Of a stretch of DNA of 64,000 nt, positions 33,919-46,151 are shown in pieces (position 1 is the first letter of the stretch; every line of letters starts with the position of its first letter). This DNA is from Streptomyces sulfonofaciens (GTDB lineage Bacteria; Actinomycetota; Actinomycetes; Streptomycetales; Streptomycetaceae), in the NCBI RefSeq assembly GCF_014656295.1, contig NZ_BNCD01000001.1:620001-684000 (forward strand), in the 5' to 3' direction. The notes beneath the pieces are model-generated. The model had not been told where the DNA came from. It did not search any database and saw nothing but the letters and a program-made list of their open reading frames with translations. Position numbers and translations under genes: made by a program.

Positions 33919-34149
33919 CGCCTCGCGGCTCCGGGCGGTGGCGCGGAGGCCCGGTGCCCGTCGGCGGTGTCCCGGTGGCCGGTCGGCGGTGGCGCGGTGG
34001 CCCGGTGGCCGGCTGCCGGTGGCCGTGCGGCTCGCGGGGTCCTGTGCCGGTGCCGGGCGGGGCCCGGGGCGGTCTGCGCACTGCCTGATCGTCAGAAAAG
34101 CCCTGTACCGGGCAGAGGTCCCCGCGAAGCCATGTGCGGCCGTACCATG
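33919..34149. other. Leader region upstream of the riboswitch
   Basis: No gene is supported. GGTGGCCCGGTGGCC-type repeats fill the first half; the less repetitive part at 34080-34150 (GATCGTCAGAAAAGCCCTGT) is the likely position of the cobN promoter. Confidence 0.4.
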
Positions 34150-34318
34150 CCTCACGGTGGTTCCGCCCCCGCGGGACCGCTGTTGCCAGCGACGACATGG
34201 GTCCCCACCGGGGGTCCGGGGGAGGAAGCCGGTGTGACACCGGCGCGGTCCCGCCACTGTGAGTCCGGCCCGGGGTGAACCCGGACCGGGCGAGTCAGGA
34301 ACTCCCGCCGTCCACACG
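34150..34318 (+). ncRNA. Cobalamin (B12) riboswitch
   Basis: The conserved core is easy to recognise: TTGCCAGCGACGACATGGGT, GGGGAGGAAGCCGGTG-type sequence (here GGGGGAGGAAGCCGGTGTGA), CCGGCGCGGTCCCGCCACTG and the B12 box GAGTCAGGAACTCCCGCC (34293-34309). It ends about 40 bases before the cobN ATG. A stem CGGGG/CCCCG follows (34325-34342) and touches the GAGGAAGG ribosome site, so control is probably at translation initiation. Adenosylcobalamin binding would repress cobN. Confidence 0.93.
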
Positions 34319-34358
34319 ACCACCCGGGGCGTGGACACCCCGAGGAAGGCCCCGCCGC

Positions 34359-38144
<3,786 letters not shown>

Positions 38145-38170
38145 GGCCGGCGCACCGGTGCCGTCGGCGA

Positions 38171-38290
38171 ACCGGCCGGCGGCACCGGCGCACCGGTGGC
38201 GGTGCGCTTCACGGCACCGGGGCGCCTGGCGGCACCGGGGCGGCAGGTGGCGGGGCGCCAGGCGTGCCGGTGCGCCGGTGCGCCGGTGGC
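38171..38290. terminator. GC-rich dyad region between convergent genes
   Basis: The gap between the cobN and dehydrogenase stops holds the inverted repeat CGCCTGGCG (38223-38231) / CGCCAGGCG (38256-38264) and many copies of GCACCGG/CCGGTGC, able to form alternative hairpins. It is probably a bidirectional terminator. Confidence 0.55.
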
Positions 38291-38296
38291 GGGGGG

Positions 38297-39418
38297 TCAG
38301 GCGGTGCTGGTGAGGACCGCCTTCATCACCGTTCCGTCCGCGACCGCCGCCAGCGCCCGCGCGTGCTCGGCGAGCGGGAACTCGGTCACCAGGGACGCAA
38401 GGTCGAAGCGCGCGTTCAGGGCGGGAAGCAGGCGCACGTACTCCACGAGGTGGGCGCCGGAGAACGCCCAGGAGCCGATCACGTCGAGCTGGCGGTGCAC
38501 GATCTGGTGGGGGTTGAGGAGGGTGTCACCGGCATCGGTGTACTGGCCCACCACCAGGTACGAGCCGCCCCGCCGGGCCAGGGTGAGCCCCTGGGCGACG
38601 GCCGCGGGGACGCCCGCGCACTCGATCACCAGATCGGCACCGGCGCCCCCGGTGGCGGCGCGCACCTCGTCGAGGACGGCGCCGGGGTCGGCGGCGCCCG
38701 CGATGTCCAGGTGGACGTCGCCGATGCCCGCGGCGGCCGCCAGCCGCAGCCGGCCCGCCGGACCGCCCGCGACGATCACCTTCGCGGCCCCGGAGAGCTG
38801 CGCGAAGGCCGCCGCCGCGAGCCCCACGGGCCCGCTGCCCTGCACCACCACGGTCTCCCCGAGCCGGACCGGGCGCCGCTCGTACAGGGCGTGCACCACG
38901 GTCGGGCCCGCGCAGGCCAGTGCCATCGCGGCCGGCGGCGGGACGTCCTCGGGGGCGCGCACCAGGGTGGTGCCCGGTTGCAGCACGATGTGGTCGGCCC
39001 AGGACCCGGAGAGCGCGGGCCCGTCGGTGATCGAGCGGTTGACGCCGTAGGTGCGGCGGTTCTCGCAGAGCGTGGGCTCGCGGTGCAGCCGGCACGGCGG
39101 GCACTGGCCGCATGCGATCGACGAGGCCCACATCACCGCGTCGCCCTCGCGCAGCGGCGCACCCGTCGCGTCGTGCGTCAGCCCGGGCCCCAGCTCACGC
39201 ACGGTGCCCAGTCCCTCGTGGCCGAGCACGAGCGGGGTGGGCACCGGCAGGTGCCCCTGCTGGAGGTGCAGATCCGTCCCGCAGATCCCGCCGTACCCGC
39301 ACGCGACGACGGCGCCCCCGGCGGGTGCCCCCGGCACCCCGAACTCCCGCAGCACGGTGGGCCGCCCGACCTCTTCCAGTACGACGGCCCGTCCCACGAC
39401 ACCCTCTCCCACAGTCAT
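38297..39418 (-). CDS. Zinc-binding alcohol dehydrogenase (MDR family)
   Basis: The 373-aa protein has the MDR pattern: YGGICGTDLHLQQGHLP with the catalytic-zinc Cys, GHEGLGTVRELGPGL with the zinc His-Glu, and the structural-zinc cysteines in CGQCPPCRLHREPTLCENRR. The cofactor-binding site is VVVQGSGPVGLAAAAFAQLS. The nucleotide preference cannot be read safely. The set resembles threonine/sorbitol-dehydrogenase-like enzymes and secondary-metabolite ketoreducing MDRs; the substrate is unknown. It is convergent with cobN and stands alone. Confidence 0.9.
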   Translation of the reverse strand: MTVGEGVVGRAVVLEEVGRPTVLREFGVPGAPAGGAVVACGYGGICGTDLHLQQGHLPVPTPLVLGHEGLGTVRELGPGLTHDATGAPLREGDAVMWASSIACGQCPPCRLHREPTLCENRRTYGVNRSITDGPALSGSWADHIVLQPGTTLVRAPEDVPPPAAMALACAGPTVVHALYERRPVRLGETVVVQGSGPVGLAAAAFAQLSGAAKVIVAGGPAGRLRLAAAAGIGDVHLDIAGAADPGAVLDEVRAATGGAGADLVIECAGVPAAVAQGLTLARRGGSYLVVGQYTDAGDTLLNPHQIVHRQLDVIGSWAFSGAHLVEYVRLLPALNARFDLASLVTEFPLAEHARALAAVADGTVMKAVLTSTA

Positions 39419-39581
39419 AGGGCCATGGTCGCAGCCACCGCCTCCCGCCCGGGCGGCACCCGGGAGGTACGGGCGCCTCCTTCACCTCGCGCCGGGCCGG
39501 GGCCCGGACTCCCGTCCTGAGCGGGCGCACGGCCGGGCGGCGGCCGGGGCCCGGCGGCCGGGCACCGGGCACCACTCGTGG

Positions 39582-39603
39582 CCGGCACCGCGGCCGGTGC
39601 CGG
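39582..39603 (-). terminator. Terminator-like hairpin after the channel gene
   Basis: CCGGCACCG and CGGTGCCGG form a perfect 9-bp stem with a four-base loop 33 bp beyond the stop of the leftward channel gene. Confidence 0.55.
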
Positions 39604-39635
39604 GCACCCCGGTCGGCCCACGCGCCGTGGGCGCA

Positions 39636-40307
39636 CTACGCCCCCACCCGCCCCCGCACGTACCGCCCGAGCGCCGTCGTCGCCGCCGTCAGGAAGACGA
39701 AGGTGTAGAGGATCTGGATGACCGTGACCAGGCGCGCGGACTGGCCGAGGGGGGCGATGTCGCCGTAGCCGACGGTGGCGAGGGTGACCATGGTGAAGTA
39801 CACGGCGTCGAGGCGGGTGTGCAGGCTGCGGATCTCGCCGGGCTGCTTGGCCAGGGCGAAGTAGGCGGCCGAGAAGACCAGCACGGTGAGGCAGACGAGC
39901 AGGGGGATCACCAGGCCCGGCCTGCGTCGCGGGCGGTCCGTGAGCACCGCGAGGACCTCCCGGACGAGGAGGGCGGCGACGAGGGCGAGGGCGGTGACGA
40001 AGACCGTCCAGCTCACCGCTGGGTGCCGGGGGCCGAGGCCGTCCAGGGGGAGCAGCCAGTACGCCGCCACCATGGCCGCCGCGAGCAGGACCGCCACCGC
40101 GTACACCCGCGCGGGCGCGAAGGAGCCGCGCCCGTCCGGCGGGCGCCCGGCGGGGCCCGGGTGGGCGGGTCCGGCGGGACCAACCGGGCCGCCCCCGCCG
40201 GGGCCCGCACCGGAGCCGCCTCCGCCGGGGCCCGCAGGGGGGCGACCCGGACCGTCCCCGCCGGGCCGGCCCCCGTCGCCCCCGCCGGGCTCAGTCCATC
40301 TGCACAC
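39636..40307 (-). CDS. Two-pore-helix type potassium channel protein
   Basis: A 223-aa membrane protein. The first ~60 residues are a Gly/Pro low-complexity tail (cytoplasmic), followed by hydrophobic segments near 68-88, 98-118 and 130-152, then the pore region YFTMVTLATVGYGDIAPLG with the K+ selectivity filter TVGYGD and a last helix (VTVIQILYTFVFLTAATTAL). The GTG at 40307 lies inside the end of the DUF7144 gene (17-bp overlap), so the two are coupled. It probably forms a tetrameric ion channel. Confidence 0.87.
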   Translation of the reverse strand: MCRWTEPGGGDGGRPGGDGPGRPPAGPGGGGSGAGPGGGGPVGPAGPAHPGPAGRPPDGRGSFAPARVYAVAVLLAAAMVAAYWLLPLDGLGPRHPAVSWTVFVTALALVAALLVREVLAVLTDRPRRRPGLVIPLLVCLTVLVFSAAYFALAKQPGEIRSLHTRLDAVYFTMVTLATVGYGDIAPLGQSARLVTVIQILYTFVFLTAATTALGRYVRGRVGA

Positions 40308-40728
40308 GCCTGCGGTCCGTGCACAGCGCCCACACCACGAAGATGTCGATGGCGATGGAGATCAGCGCCCAGACCGGCTGGTAGGGCAGCCAGATGAAGT
40401 TCGCGATGATGCTCAGCGACGCCATCGCCACACCGAAGGCCCGCGCCAACGGCGCCCTGGCCAGGATGCCCAGGCCCGCGAGGACGACCACGATGCCGAC
40501 GCCCAGGTGCAGCCAGCCCCAGGAGTTCACGCTGAACGCGTAGACGTAGTTCCCCACCCCCGCGAACGCGTTGTTGCTGATGATCCCCGCGATGCCCTTG
40601 AGGATGCTGAGCAGGCCGTCCACAAGGAGCAGGATGCCCGCGAAGATCGTGCCGCCCCTGGCGAGGCCGCCGGCCATCCCGCCGGGTGGGGGGCGGTGGG
40701 GCGTGCGGGGTGCCGCTGTCTGTGCCAT
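40291..40728 (-). CDS. DUF7144 family membrane protein
   Basis: A 145-aa protein with AAGGAG eight bases before the ATG. Four hydrophobic helices follow a Pro-rich N-terminus (GGTIFAGILLLVDGLLSILK, VYAFSVNSWGWLHLGVGIVV, ARAFGVAMASLSIIANFIWL, VWALISIAIDIFVVWALCTD). This four-helix arrangement with a WGWxHL motif is typical of the DUF7144 family, common and uncharacterised in actinomycetes. The overlap with the potassium channel gene suggests joint production. Confidence 0.88.
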   Translation of the reverse strand: MAQTAAPRTPHRPPPGGMAGGLARGGTIFAGILLLVDGLLSILKGIAGIISNNAFAGVGNYVYAFSVNSWGWLHLGVGIVVVLAGLGILARAPLARAFGVAMASLSIIANFIWLPYQPVWALISIAIDIFVVWALCTDRRRVQMD

Positions 40729-41292
40729 GAGAGGGCTCCTTATGTCGGAAGAGGACACCTGGAGCTGAGCCGGTGTCCCTAGCTCATATCGAGCGTGTGC
40801 GCCCCTTGTGGGCCCCACCACCGCAGTACGGCCAAACGGGTGATGGCCTTCCCGTCGCCGCAGGTCAGGGCCGTGCGAGAGTGGCCGTCGAACCCCGCGA
40901 CGCGTCGAAGGCGCCGCGTGCGCGTCACTCCACCGGCCCCGCGAAGGGCGCCCGGGGCGTGTGCGCTGTCGCGGACCGGCCGCCGCTGCCCCTGCCGGTC
41001 GCCGCTGTCGCGGACCGGCCGCCGACGCCCACCGGTCACCCGGCACGCCTGCCGGAGCCGGGGAGCCCGGACGGCCCGGACACCGCGCCGCAGCCGCACA
41101 GGCGCGCGCGGGCCCCGGGCGCCTCGGCGGTGTCCCGGGCCCCTCGGCCGAGGGGCGGCCCGCGGCCCGGTAAATGGCTCGTGGCCGACCACCGCACCCC
41201 CGTACCGTGGGCCGGTCGCGCACCGGCGTGCGGGCCCGGCGCCCGGTGGCCGCACTCCGGGCAGCGGCACACGGACGAACGGGACAGGGGTC
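40729..41292. other. Gene-free divergent intergenic region
   Basis: No gene is supported in these 564 bp. It includes the direct repeat GCTGTCGCGGACCGGCCGCCG (two copies at about 40966 and 41004) and, near 40780-40830, a moderately GC patch (AGCTCATATCGAGCGTGTGC) that probably carries the promoter of the DUF7144/channel operon. Confidence 0.45.
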
Positions 41293-42432
41293 GTGGAACA
41301 CAACGGATGGGCCGACGAGCGCTTCGGCGCCGTGGCGGACGCCTTCGCGCGGAACTACACCGCGTACCCGGAGCTGGGCTCGGCCGTCACGGTGTTCGCG
41401 GGCGGACGCAAGGTCGTGGAGCTGTGGGGCGGGGTCGCCGACGAGCGGACCGGGCGCCCCTGGCGGCAGGACACGGCGGTGCCGGTCTTCTCCTGTGCCA
41501 AGGGCCTGGTCAGCGTGGCCGCGCACCTCCTCGCGCAGCAGGGCCGACTCGATCTCGACGCGCCGGTCGGCCGGTACTGGCCCGCCTTCGCGGCGCACGG
41601 CAAGGAGGCCGTCACCACCCGGATGGTGCTCGGCCACCGGGCCGGGCTGCCCGCCCTGGACAGGGTGCTCACCTTCGACGAGACGGCCGCCTGGGCACCC
41701 GTGGCGGCCGCCATCGAGGAACAGCGGCCGCTGTGGGAGCCGGGCACCGCGTACGAGTACCACGGCCATGTCTTCGGCTTCCTCGTCGGCGAGGTCATCC
41801 GCAGGATCACCGGCCTCACCCCGGGCGCCTACCTCCGCACCGCCGTCACGGGGCCGCTGGGCCTGCGGGCCTGGATCGGGCTGCCCGCCGAGGAGGTCGC
41901 ACAGCGGGCGGTGCTGGTGGAAGCGGCCGGCCGGCCCCCGCTGCCGCCTCCCCAGTCGCTGCTCACCCGGATCGTGACGATGAACGGCGCCCTGGTCTTC
42001 CCGGGCCTGGACGAGCCGCGCGGCTGGAACGACCCGGCGCTGCTGCGCATGGAACTGCCCGGCGCGGGCGCGGTGGCCTCGGCGAGCGGTCTCGCCGGCC
42101 TCTACGCGGCGGCGGCCACGGGTCTCGACGGGGGCCCGCGGCTGCTCGGCGCCGAGCAGGTGGCCGACGCGGTGCGCGAGGTGTCGTCCGGCACCGGCTG
42201 GCTGGGCTTCGACGCCGGTGCCCGGTGGGGCTCGGGGTTCCTGCTCGACTCCGCCTTCCGCCCGATGCTCGGCCCGCGCAGCTTCGGCAACGACGGCGCC
42301 GGCGGGCAGTTCGCGTTCGGCGACGACGCGTACGGGGTCGGCTTCGCCTACGTCGCCAACCGCATGGTCGGGCACGGCGACGGGCGGGCCCGCGCGCTGG
42401 TCGACGCGGTACGCGGCTGCCTGGCGTCCTGA
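41293..42432 (+). CDS. Serine hydrolase, class C beta-lactamase/esterase family
   Basis: GTG start after ACAGGGGTC. The 379-aa protein shows the family serine motif SxxK as VFSCAKGLVS (catalytic Ser and Lys), the second motif YEYHGHVFGFLVGEVIRRIT (Tyr of the YxN-like motif, here YEYH), and the third region FGNDGAGGQFAFGDDAYGVG. It lacks a signal peptide, so a cytoplasmic esterase (EstB type) is more likely than a secreted beta-lactamase. The substrate is unknown; it stands alone, convergent with the photolyase gene. Confidence 0.88.
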   Translation: MEHNGWADERFGAVADAFARNYTAYPELGSAVTVFAGGRKVVELWGGVADERTGRPWRQDTAVPVFSCAKGLVSVAAHLLAQQGRLDLDAPVGRYWPAFAAHGKEAVTTRMVLGHRAGLPALDRVLTFDETAAWAPVAAAIEEQRPLWEPGTAYEYHGHVFGFLVGEVIRRITGLTPGAYLRTAVTGPLGLRAWIGLPAEEVAQRAVLVEAAGRPPLPPPQSLLTRIVTMNGALVFPGLDEPRGWNDPALLRMELPGAGAVASASGLAGLYAAAATGLDGGPRLLGAEQVADAVREVSSGTGWLGFDAGARWGSGFLLDSAFRPMLGPRSFGNDGAGGQFAFGDDAYGVGFAYVANRMVGHGDGRARALVDAVRGCLAS

Positions 42433-42579
42433 CCGCCCCGGCCGGCCGCCGGGTGGCCCCGGCCGCCGGGGGCGCACCCCTGCCGGGCCGGGGGCGCCGG
42501 CGCCGCCGACGGAACGGGGCGGGTGCACGGGCCGGTTCGGCGCGGGCGGCGGGCACGCGGGCGGATCGCCGCGGGCGGC

Positions 42580-43944
42580 TCAGCGCAGGCCGCGGGCCGT
42601 GCGGAAGCGGTCCAGGCCCTCGGCGAGGTCCACGATCGGCTCGGGGTAGTGCCCCGGCAGTGCGCGGCCGGGCAGCAGCCAGGGCCGGTGCACGGCGCGG
42701 CCCTCGACGCCTGCCAGCTCCGGCACCCAGCGCCGTACGTAGTCCCCGTCGGGGTCGAAGCGCCGGGCCTGCACGAGGGGGTTGAGCACGCGGTGCGGAC
42801 GGGTGTCCGTGCCGGTGCCCGCCACCCACTGCCAGTTGAGCTGGTTGTTGGCCACGTCGCCGTCGACCAGCCAGTCGAGGAAGTGCCGGGCGCCCACCCG
42901 CCAGTCCACGTAGAGCGTCTTGGTGAGGAAGCTCGCCACCAGCAGCCGGGCCCTGTTGTGCATCCAGCCCTCGTGCCGCAGTTGCCGCATCGCCGCGTCG
43001 ACCACCGGGTAGCCGGTGCGTCCCGCGCGCCACGCCTCGGCCTCGCGCGGCGCCCGGCGCCAGCGGTCGTGCCGGGTGCGGTAGTCCGCGTGGGCGGCGT
43101 CCGGGCGGGCCGCGAGCACCTGGTGGTGGAAGTCGCGCCAGGCGAGCTGGCGCACGAACGCCTCGGCGCCCGCGCCGCCGTGCCCACGGGCCCGGTGCAC
43201 CACCTCGGCCGCGGACAGCGTGCCGAAGTGCAGGTGCGGCGAGAGCCGAGAGGTGCCGTCCAGGGACAGGTCGTCCTGCCGGTCGGCGTACCCGTCGAGA
43301 CCGCCGCCGAGCCATCCGGACAGCGCACGGCGCCCCGCGCGCTCGCCGCCCCCGGCAAGGCCCGGCGAGGTGCCGGGCACCCCGGCGCTGTGCGGCAGCG
43401 GCTCGGAGGCGATGCCGTCCGGCACCCGGGCGGCCCGCGGCGCCGCGAGCGGCGACCGCAGGCCGGTGGCCGACCAGCGGCGGAAGTACGGCGTGAAGAC
43501 GGCGAAGTGGTCCTTGCCCTGCGGAGTGACCGCGGCCGGCGGCAGCGCGGTGACGACACCCTCGTGGACGTGCAGCCGCACGCCGTCGGCTGCGAGCGCC
43601 GCCCGCAGCCGCGCGGTGCGCCGCTGCGCGTAGCCGCTGACATCGGCCGCGACGTGCACGTCCCGGGCCCCGGCCGCGTGCGCGACCCGGCAGGTCTGCT
43701 CCACGACGTCGCCCGAGCGCAGCACCAGCCGGCCGCCGCGGCGGCGCAGCCCGGCGTCGAGGTCGGCGAGGCAGTCGGCGAGGAAGGCACGCCGGTTGGG
43801 CACGTCGAATCCGGCCGACCCGATCCCGCCGTCCCGCACGAACAGCGGCACGACCGCGTCCGCGCCGCCCGACGCGCCGTGCAGCACCGGGTTGTCGTGC
43901 AGCCGCAGGTCCGCGGTGAACAGGGCGACTGCTGCGGTGGGCAC
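42580..43944 (-). CDS. phr: Deoxyribodipyrimidine photo-lyase
   Basis: A 454-aa protein. The GTG at 43944 has GGGAG six bases upstream. The antenna-cofactor domain (VPTAAVALFTADLRLHDNPV, FVRDGGIGSAGFD) is followed by the FAD-binding photolyase domain: SRLSPHLHFGTLSAAEVVHR, AFVRQLAWRDFHHQVLAARP, GYPVVDAAMRQLRHEGWMHN, RLLVASFLTKTLYVDWRVGA, LVDGDVANNQLNWQWVAGTG, RVLNPLVQARRFDPDGDYVR. The Asn-rich N-x2-W element typical of CPD-class photolyases is present. It repairs UV-induced pyrimidine dimers using blue light. Confidence 0.95.
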   Translation of the reverse strand: MPTAAVALFTADLRLHDNPVLHGASGGADAVVPLFVRDGGIGSAGFDVPNRRAFLADCLADLDAGLRRRGGRLVLRSGDVVEQTCRVAHAAGARDVHVAADVSGYAQRRTARLRAALAADGVRLHVHEGVVTALPPAAVTPQGKDHFAVFTPYFRRWSATGLRSPLAAPRAARVPDGIASEPLPHSAGVPGTSPGLAGGGERAGRRALSGWLGGGLDGYADRQDDLSLDGTSRLSPHLHFGTLSAAEVVHRARGHGGAGAEAFVRQLAWRDFHHQVLAARPDAAHADYRTRHDRWRRAPREAEAWRAGRTGYPVVDAAMRQLRHEGWMHNRARLLVASFLTKTLYVDWRVGARHFLDWLVDGDVANNQLNWQWVAGTGTDTRPHRVLNPLVQARRFDPDGDYVRRWVPELAGVEGRAVHRPWLLPGRALPGHYPEPIVDLAEGLDRFRTARGLR

Positions 43945-44061
43945 ACGGGCTCCCGGGACGGCGGATCTGGGCGAGCCGCACCACCCGCGGGCGGCGCCCG
44001 CCCATTGTCGGCCCGTCGCCCGGCCCCGGCCGCCGGGCCTGCCGCGACACGCCGCGCCGCG

Positions 44062-44116
44062 CCCCGGTCGGCCGCCGGACGCCCGCCCCGGTCGGCCGCC
44101 GGACGCCCGCCCCGGT
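44062..44116. repeat. 24-bp direct repeat, 2.3 copies
   Basis: CCCCGGTCGGCCGCCGGACG plus CCCG is repeated at 44062-44085 and 44086-44109, with a partial third copy. It lies in the divergent gap between the photolyase and PH-like genes. Confidence 0.85.
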
Positions 44117-44223
44117 GGGCCCGGCGCCGGCCGCCGCCGGGGACCGGTCCCCGCGTGCCGCCCTAACGTGCACGCAGGCCGGGGCGTCGAGCCGAGGGAC
44201 AACGGTGGGCAGGCGATGGGGTC

Positions 44224-45054
44224 ATGGGTGAACAGGCGTGGGCGGACGAGGAGCGGTTTCCCGAGTACCGGGCGGGCTCGGGCGGGCTCGGCCTCGGACT
44301 GCCGGGCTTCGGTCTCGTCGGCATCATGGCCGGGATGGCCGAGCTGTCGAGGAGCGGGGCGCCGCTGTGGCTGCTGCTCGGGCTGCCGCTGCTGCTGGTC
44401 GTGCTGCTCCTGCTGGTCCGCGCCGCGGCCAGGCGCAGCGCGACGCTCACCGACGCGGAGGGCATCACGGTCGTGACCGCGCTGGGCTCCCGCAGGACGG
44501 CCTGGCGGGACGTCCAGGCCATCGAGATCCAGACCGTTCCCGTCGCGGTGAAGGGGCCCGGGTCCGTCACGGAGACGGTCGTGATCCACGACGGCACGGG
44601 TCGCCGCAGCCTCCTGCCGCACCTCGACGACAGGGCCGTCTTCGCGCTGCACGAGGAGGTGCGGGAGCTGCGGGCCCTGTGGGAGCGGCGGCGCGGTCCC
44701 GGCTGGGCGCCCGCTCCCGGCACCGCCGAACGCGTCGCCCGCGCGCGCCGCGGCATCGAACGGTCCCGCGCCTGGATCGCCGGCACGGCCGCGGGTCTCG
44801 GCGGGATGTTCCTGGGCGTCGCGCTGCTCCTCGTCCTGCTCTTCGCCGGAGCGCTGGACGACCTCGACGGAGCCGCGGCGGTGGTCCTCTCACCGGCGGT
44901 GCTCATGGCGGTCCCCGCGGTGCTGTGCGGGGTGGCGGGCGCGGTCCTCTCCGGGCGCCGCGAGTCCGGGTGCCGCGGGTCGGAGTGCCGCGGGTCCGGG
45001 TGCCGCGAGCGGTGCCGGCGGGAGCGGGACGCCGCCGCGGGTGGCTCGGGCTGA
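44224..45054 (+). CDS. PH-like membrane protein
   Basis: A 276-aa protein. Hydrophobic segments occur near residues 20-40 and 45-67 (APLWLLLGLPLLLVVLLLLV), followed by a beta-rich region (ATLTDAEGITVVTALGSRRT, WRDVQAIEIQTVPVAV, TETVVIHDGTGRRSLLPHLD) resembling the bacterial PH domain, and two C-terminal helices (IAGTAAGLGGMFLGVALLLV and VVLSPAVLMAVPAVLCGVAG). The end is a Cys/Arg repeat (SGCRGSECRGSGCRERC), unusual and without known role. It is probably a small membrane scaffold; function unknown. Confidence 0.75.
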   Translation: MGEQAWADEERFPEYRAGSGGLGLGLPGFGLVGIMAGMAELSRSGAPLWLLLGLPLLLVVLLLLVRAAARRSATLTDAEGITVVTALGSRRTAWRDVQAIEIQTVPVAVKGPGSVTETVVIHDGTGRRSLLPHLDDRAVFALHEEVRELRALWERRRGPGWAPAPGTAERVARARRGIERSRAWIAGTAAGLGGMFLGVALLLVLLFAGALDDLDGAAAVVLSPAVLMAVPAVLCGVAGAVLSGRRESGCRGSECRGSGCRERCRRERDAAAGGSG

Positions 45055-45308
45055 GCGGTCGGCCGGTCCCGTGCAGGCCGGTCCCGTGCCTCTTCCGCCG
45101 ACTCCCGGATCTCCCCCACTGGCTCCGGCGTCCGTACCGGCTCGGCTTTCGCACCGGCCCTCGTTCCGGCGCCCGTACCGGCCCCCAAACCTCCCCCACC
45201 GGCCCCGGCGCCCGCACCGGTCGTCGTCCCGGCTTCCGCTCCCCGGCTCCGGCTCCCGCACCGGCCGTCGTCCCGGCGCCCGTACCGCTCTCCGGGACGG
45301 CGGCCGGC

Positions 45309-46103
45309 TCAGGCGGCGTGCCGGGGGCCGAGCAGGTGCAGGTCCGCCCTGGCGATCGTCGTGGTGACCAGCAGGTCGGTGATCAGATGGTGGTTGAGGG
45401 CGTTGCCCACCGGCTGCGGGACCTCCTCCTCCAGCAGCCCGGGCACCCCGTGCCGTGCGCTGAGCCGCTTGCGCACCCGCGCCACGATGTGGGCGGCGCG
45501 CTTGGCGCTCCACTGCTCCGCGGGCCTCAGCTCCGCCAGCTCGAAGGCGACCTGAGCCCAGGTCAGCGGCTGGGGCTGCGGATCGTTGCGCAGATAGCGC
45601 TGGGCGAGGCAGACCAGGACCAGCTTCTCCTCGCCGCTCAGGTCCCGTGCGTCGCGGTCGAGGGTCTCCTCGCCGTACAGCTCGGGGCCGCCGCCCGCGC
45701 GCGGCGGCGCACCCGCGGCGATCCTGACCTCCAGCAGGTGCTCCTGACGGGGGGCCACGATGAACAGCGGGGTGTACCCCGTCGGCAGCTCCGCCTCGTC
45801 CCCGCTCAGCACCAGGCGCGAGCCGGGGAAGCGGATCGGCAGCTTGCCGGTGTTGCGCAGCACCCAGCGCGAGTACTCGTGGGTGATCAGGCCGTGCCGC
45901 CGGCTGACGCAGGTGTCGCCGACGCCGACACAGACGTGGACGTCGGGCTGGTTGCGCCCGAAAAGCAGCCGGAAGCCGGCGTCCGGGGACACGCTCATCC
46001 CGCCGTCGGAGCCGAGGACGAAGAGCGTGCCCGGCCGGGACGGCGGCAGCCCGCGGCTGAGGCTGCCCATGCCCTTCGGCAGAAAGCTGACCTTGCTCGC
46101 CAT
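45309..46103 (-). CDS. FHA domain-containing protein
   Basis: The 264-aa protein starts after GGGAGGGG. The FHA fold covers roughly residues 28-100: FRLLFGRNQPDVHVCVG (conserved Gly-Arg), DTCVSRRHGLITHE (the phosphothreonine-binding S-x2-H) and RWVLRNTGKLPI (Asn). The C-terminal half is helical (RDLSGEEKLVLVCLAQRYLR, KRAAHIVARVRKRLSARHGV) and resembles a DNA- or partner-binding helical domain. Downstream of two Ser/Thr kinase genes on the same strand, it is the likely phosphothreonine reader for their targets. Confidence 0.9.
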   Translation of the reverse strand: MASKVSFLPKGMGSLSRGLPPSRPGTLFVLGSDGGMSVSPDAGFRLLFGRNQPDVHVCVGVGDTCVSRRHGLITHEYSRWVLRNTGKLPIRFPGSRLVLSGDEAELPTGYTPLFIVAPRQEHLLEVRIAAGAPPRAGGGPELYGEETLDRDARDLSGEEKLVLVCLAQRYLRNDPQPQPLTWAQVAFELAELRPAEQWSAKRAAHIVARVRKRLSARHGVPGLLEEEVPQPVGNALNHHLITDLLVTTTIARADLHLLGPRHAA

Positions 46104-46151
46104 GCTGTACGCCCCTCCCTCGCGACCGCGCCCGCGGTGCCCGGATCCACG

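Noticed and set aside
33737..34240. A reverse ORF with long Gly-Gly-Arg and Glu-Ala-Gly runs.
   Set aside because: It is produced by the 9-bp array and runs antisense into the riboswitch; no start signal was seen.
40779..41303. A 174-codon reverse ORF between the DUF7144 and serine hydrolase genes.
   Set aside because: Arg/Pro/Gly-rich, no ribosome site, no motif, and it covers the expected promoter region.
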